This document shows positions 30,576-31,726 of a stretch of DNA of 31,726 nt, one piece after another. A program made the position numbers and the translations under genes. The stretch is from Gryganskiella cystojenkinii (taxonomy: Eukaryota; Mortierellomycota; Mortierellomycetes; Mortierellales; Mortierellaceae). Numbering within the stretch: position 1 is the stretch's first letter; every line of letters begins with the position of its first letter. The stretch covers positions 7,451 to 39,176 of the forward strand of contig JAAAIG010000309.1 in the NCBI GenBank assembly GCA_015852425.1, in the 5' to 3' direction. A model generated the notes under the pieces. The model did not search any database, was not told where the DNA came from, and saw nothing but the letters and a program-made list of their open reading frames with translations.

Positions 30576-31617
30576 GCCAATAAATAGAGAGTTGAGGAGG
30601 GAGAGGGTGAAAGAAATTCTTCCGAGTCCTTTTCCGCTTTTCACGAGACAATAGATATACGTGCTCTATGTGGGACTCAGAGGGTGTGCGTAAATGGGCG
30701 ACGTGGGGAGAGAGGGGAAATATTCTCAGGGTTCTTTCAAGAGAGATTGAATGCCGATGCGAGTGACAGGCTTTTGTTAGGAGAGCGAGGGTAAGGGTAA
30801 CTGAGACGAGTTGGCGAGAGGAAGTTTGGGAAAGGCGAACAACAGAGTCGTTTTCGAGTGTGCACGCAAAGAGTCAAAATGTAGGGTAAAGGTGAGAGTG
30901 TTGGGAGGAGAGATTCGTTAATTAGTCCTTGAAATCTCTCGTCTTGAAAATGGAGAGTAGCATGAAGGTATTTATATCTTTCTCGGTGCTTCGTTAGATC
31001 AGTCCGAATGAATCGATTTGCTCTGCCTTTGACCATTCATCACAAAAAATATCTAACCTCTCAAACTACAGTACAAGAGTACCAAAAATGGTCCTGCATG
31101 AGTTCAAAGCTCATCTACTATGGAGCTGTCGACAGCAAGCATGGACCATGGTCCAGCCCACCCTCGTGAACAGAAGCGCAGCCCAGTCCCCACCCTTCCC
31201 CGATCTGAGCAAAAAAGCAATCAAACTGATCACTTTCAGGGGGGAGAGGACGCGGGTTCATCGAGAATGTTTAATTTTGTCCAATCCTGCAATTTTTTTT
31301 CTTCGCCCACTTTGCAAACCCAACATCAACAGCAACAAACTCCTTCCTGCACTTGCTTCTTCACCCCTACTTCCCTCACCCCCGTTTTATCCTAACGGCA
31401 GGACAAAGGACGCGTCAAAATGATCAAAACAAAATGACTCGTTGCCACGGCTTGCAATATATTTGGCGAAAGGCCAATTCGTTTGTTCTTGACCGTTTGC
31501 AGGGGGGCTTTCGTTCTCTTCTTACCCCTGACAACGTGTCCATTTGGCCCAGATTGTTTTCTTCTTCTTCATCTTCTTCTTTTTTTGGTCTTTTCTTGTA
31601 TTCTTCTTGATACGTAC
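30576..31617. other. Upstream region of the 7TM gene and possible intron of the edge gene
   Basis: About 1 kb contains no clear coding sequence. The part near 30576-31040 is the likely promoter of the 7TM gene. A pyrimidine tract ending in TTTGCTCAG (minus strand, near 31208) is the best acceptor-like site for a second exon of the edge gene. It would give only about 33 open codons and is not convincing. Confidence 0.4.
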
Positions 31618-31726
31618 CTCGAAGACCAAGAACCTCCTTGATCATCCCGCGTTTTTTGTTTTCCTTGTTTCGACCGCGGCGATTGAGGTTGAAGAGCTCT
31701 CTCTTTGGTGCGCTTGAGCGCATGTT
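31618..31726 (-). CDS. Exon of an unidentified gene at the right edge (partial)
   Basis: The minus-strand frame is open from the window edge. It reads MRSSAPKRELFNL, NRRGRNKENKKRGMIKEV and LGLRG, and ends at CTTCGAG against a GTACGT donor at 31617. The stretch is basic, with a KEN tripeptide. It may be a first exon starting at the ATG at 31723 or an internal exon of a gene starting beyond the window. Its next exon is not evident in the following kilobase. Without splicing the frame continues through a Glu/Lys-rich stretch to a stop at 31424, which looks like translated intron. I cannot name the product. Confidence 0.4.

Noticed and set aside
31603..31616. CTTGATACGTA resembling the UAP1 upstream repeat
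   Set aside because: It matches only part of the 12-mer, lies across a predicted splice donor on the other strand and is single.

Overview
This window is nuclear DNA from a filamentous, early-diverging fungus, most probably Mortierellomycotina (Mortierella, Linnemannia or relatives). The reasons are short GT-AG introns (about 95-280 bp, with a few longer) with CTRAY-like branch sites, pyrimidine-rich leaders just upstream of start codons, and the gene set: F-box/LRR proteins with 28-residue repeats, a long ABCC transporter, an animal-style plasma-membrane-type calcium pump and lineage-restricted 7TM proteins. The genus is an inference. I see no transposon, CRISPR array, viral gene or rRNA. 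A 10-N assembly gap lies at 19536-19545.

Layout. Minus-strand genes at the left: the 5' part of a UBE2O-like ubiquitin-conjugating enzyme running off the left edge (1-710), then a 771-aa three-exon coiled-coil protein (1324-4029). A 2.76-kb divergent interval (4030-6787) separates it from intronless UDP-GlcNAc pyrophosphorylase (6788-8335, plus), and holds two small splice-compatible exons that no obvious gene explains. A tRNA-Gly(GCC) follows (8656-8726). Next comes a decayed F-box/LRR pseudogene on the minus strand (9494-10705) carrying exactly three lesions. A five-exon, 1646-aa ABCC/MRP-type ABC transporter (12875-18472, plus) is followed by a 774-aa F-box protein (19943-22267, plus). This converges on a three-exon P2B calcium ATPase (22444-26690, minus). 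The right end holds an orphan 213-aa protein (28091-28732, minus), a three-exon membrane protein with seven or eight segments (29254-30575, minus), and one exon of an unidentified gene at the edge (31618-31726, minus).

The genes do not form a pathway or cluster. They are ordinary cell-biology genes: chitin precursor supply, calcium export, vacuolar/plasma-membrane ABC transport and ubiquitin conjugation/adaptors, with accessory elements between them. No clear-cut new multi-gene system is visible. The items most worth following up are the unexplained mini-exons at 5118-5698, a one-residue insertion in the UAP1 active-site loop, a calmodulin-site-like tail on the calcium pump, the LRR pseudogene, a possible tRNA-linked Pol III transcript, and the orphan gene at 28.1-28.7 kb with a plus-strand coding relic beside it.

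All exon boundaries were assigned by hand from splice consensus, reading phase and protein continuity. No database search was run; family names rest on motifs recognised by eye.
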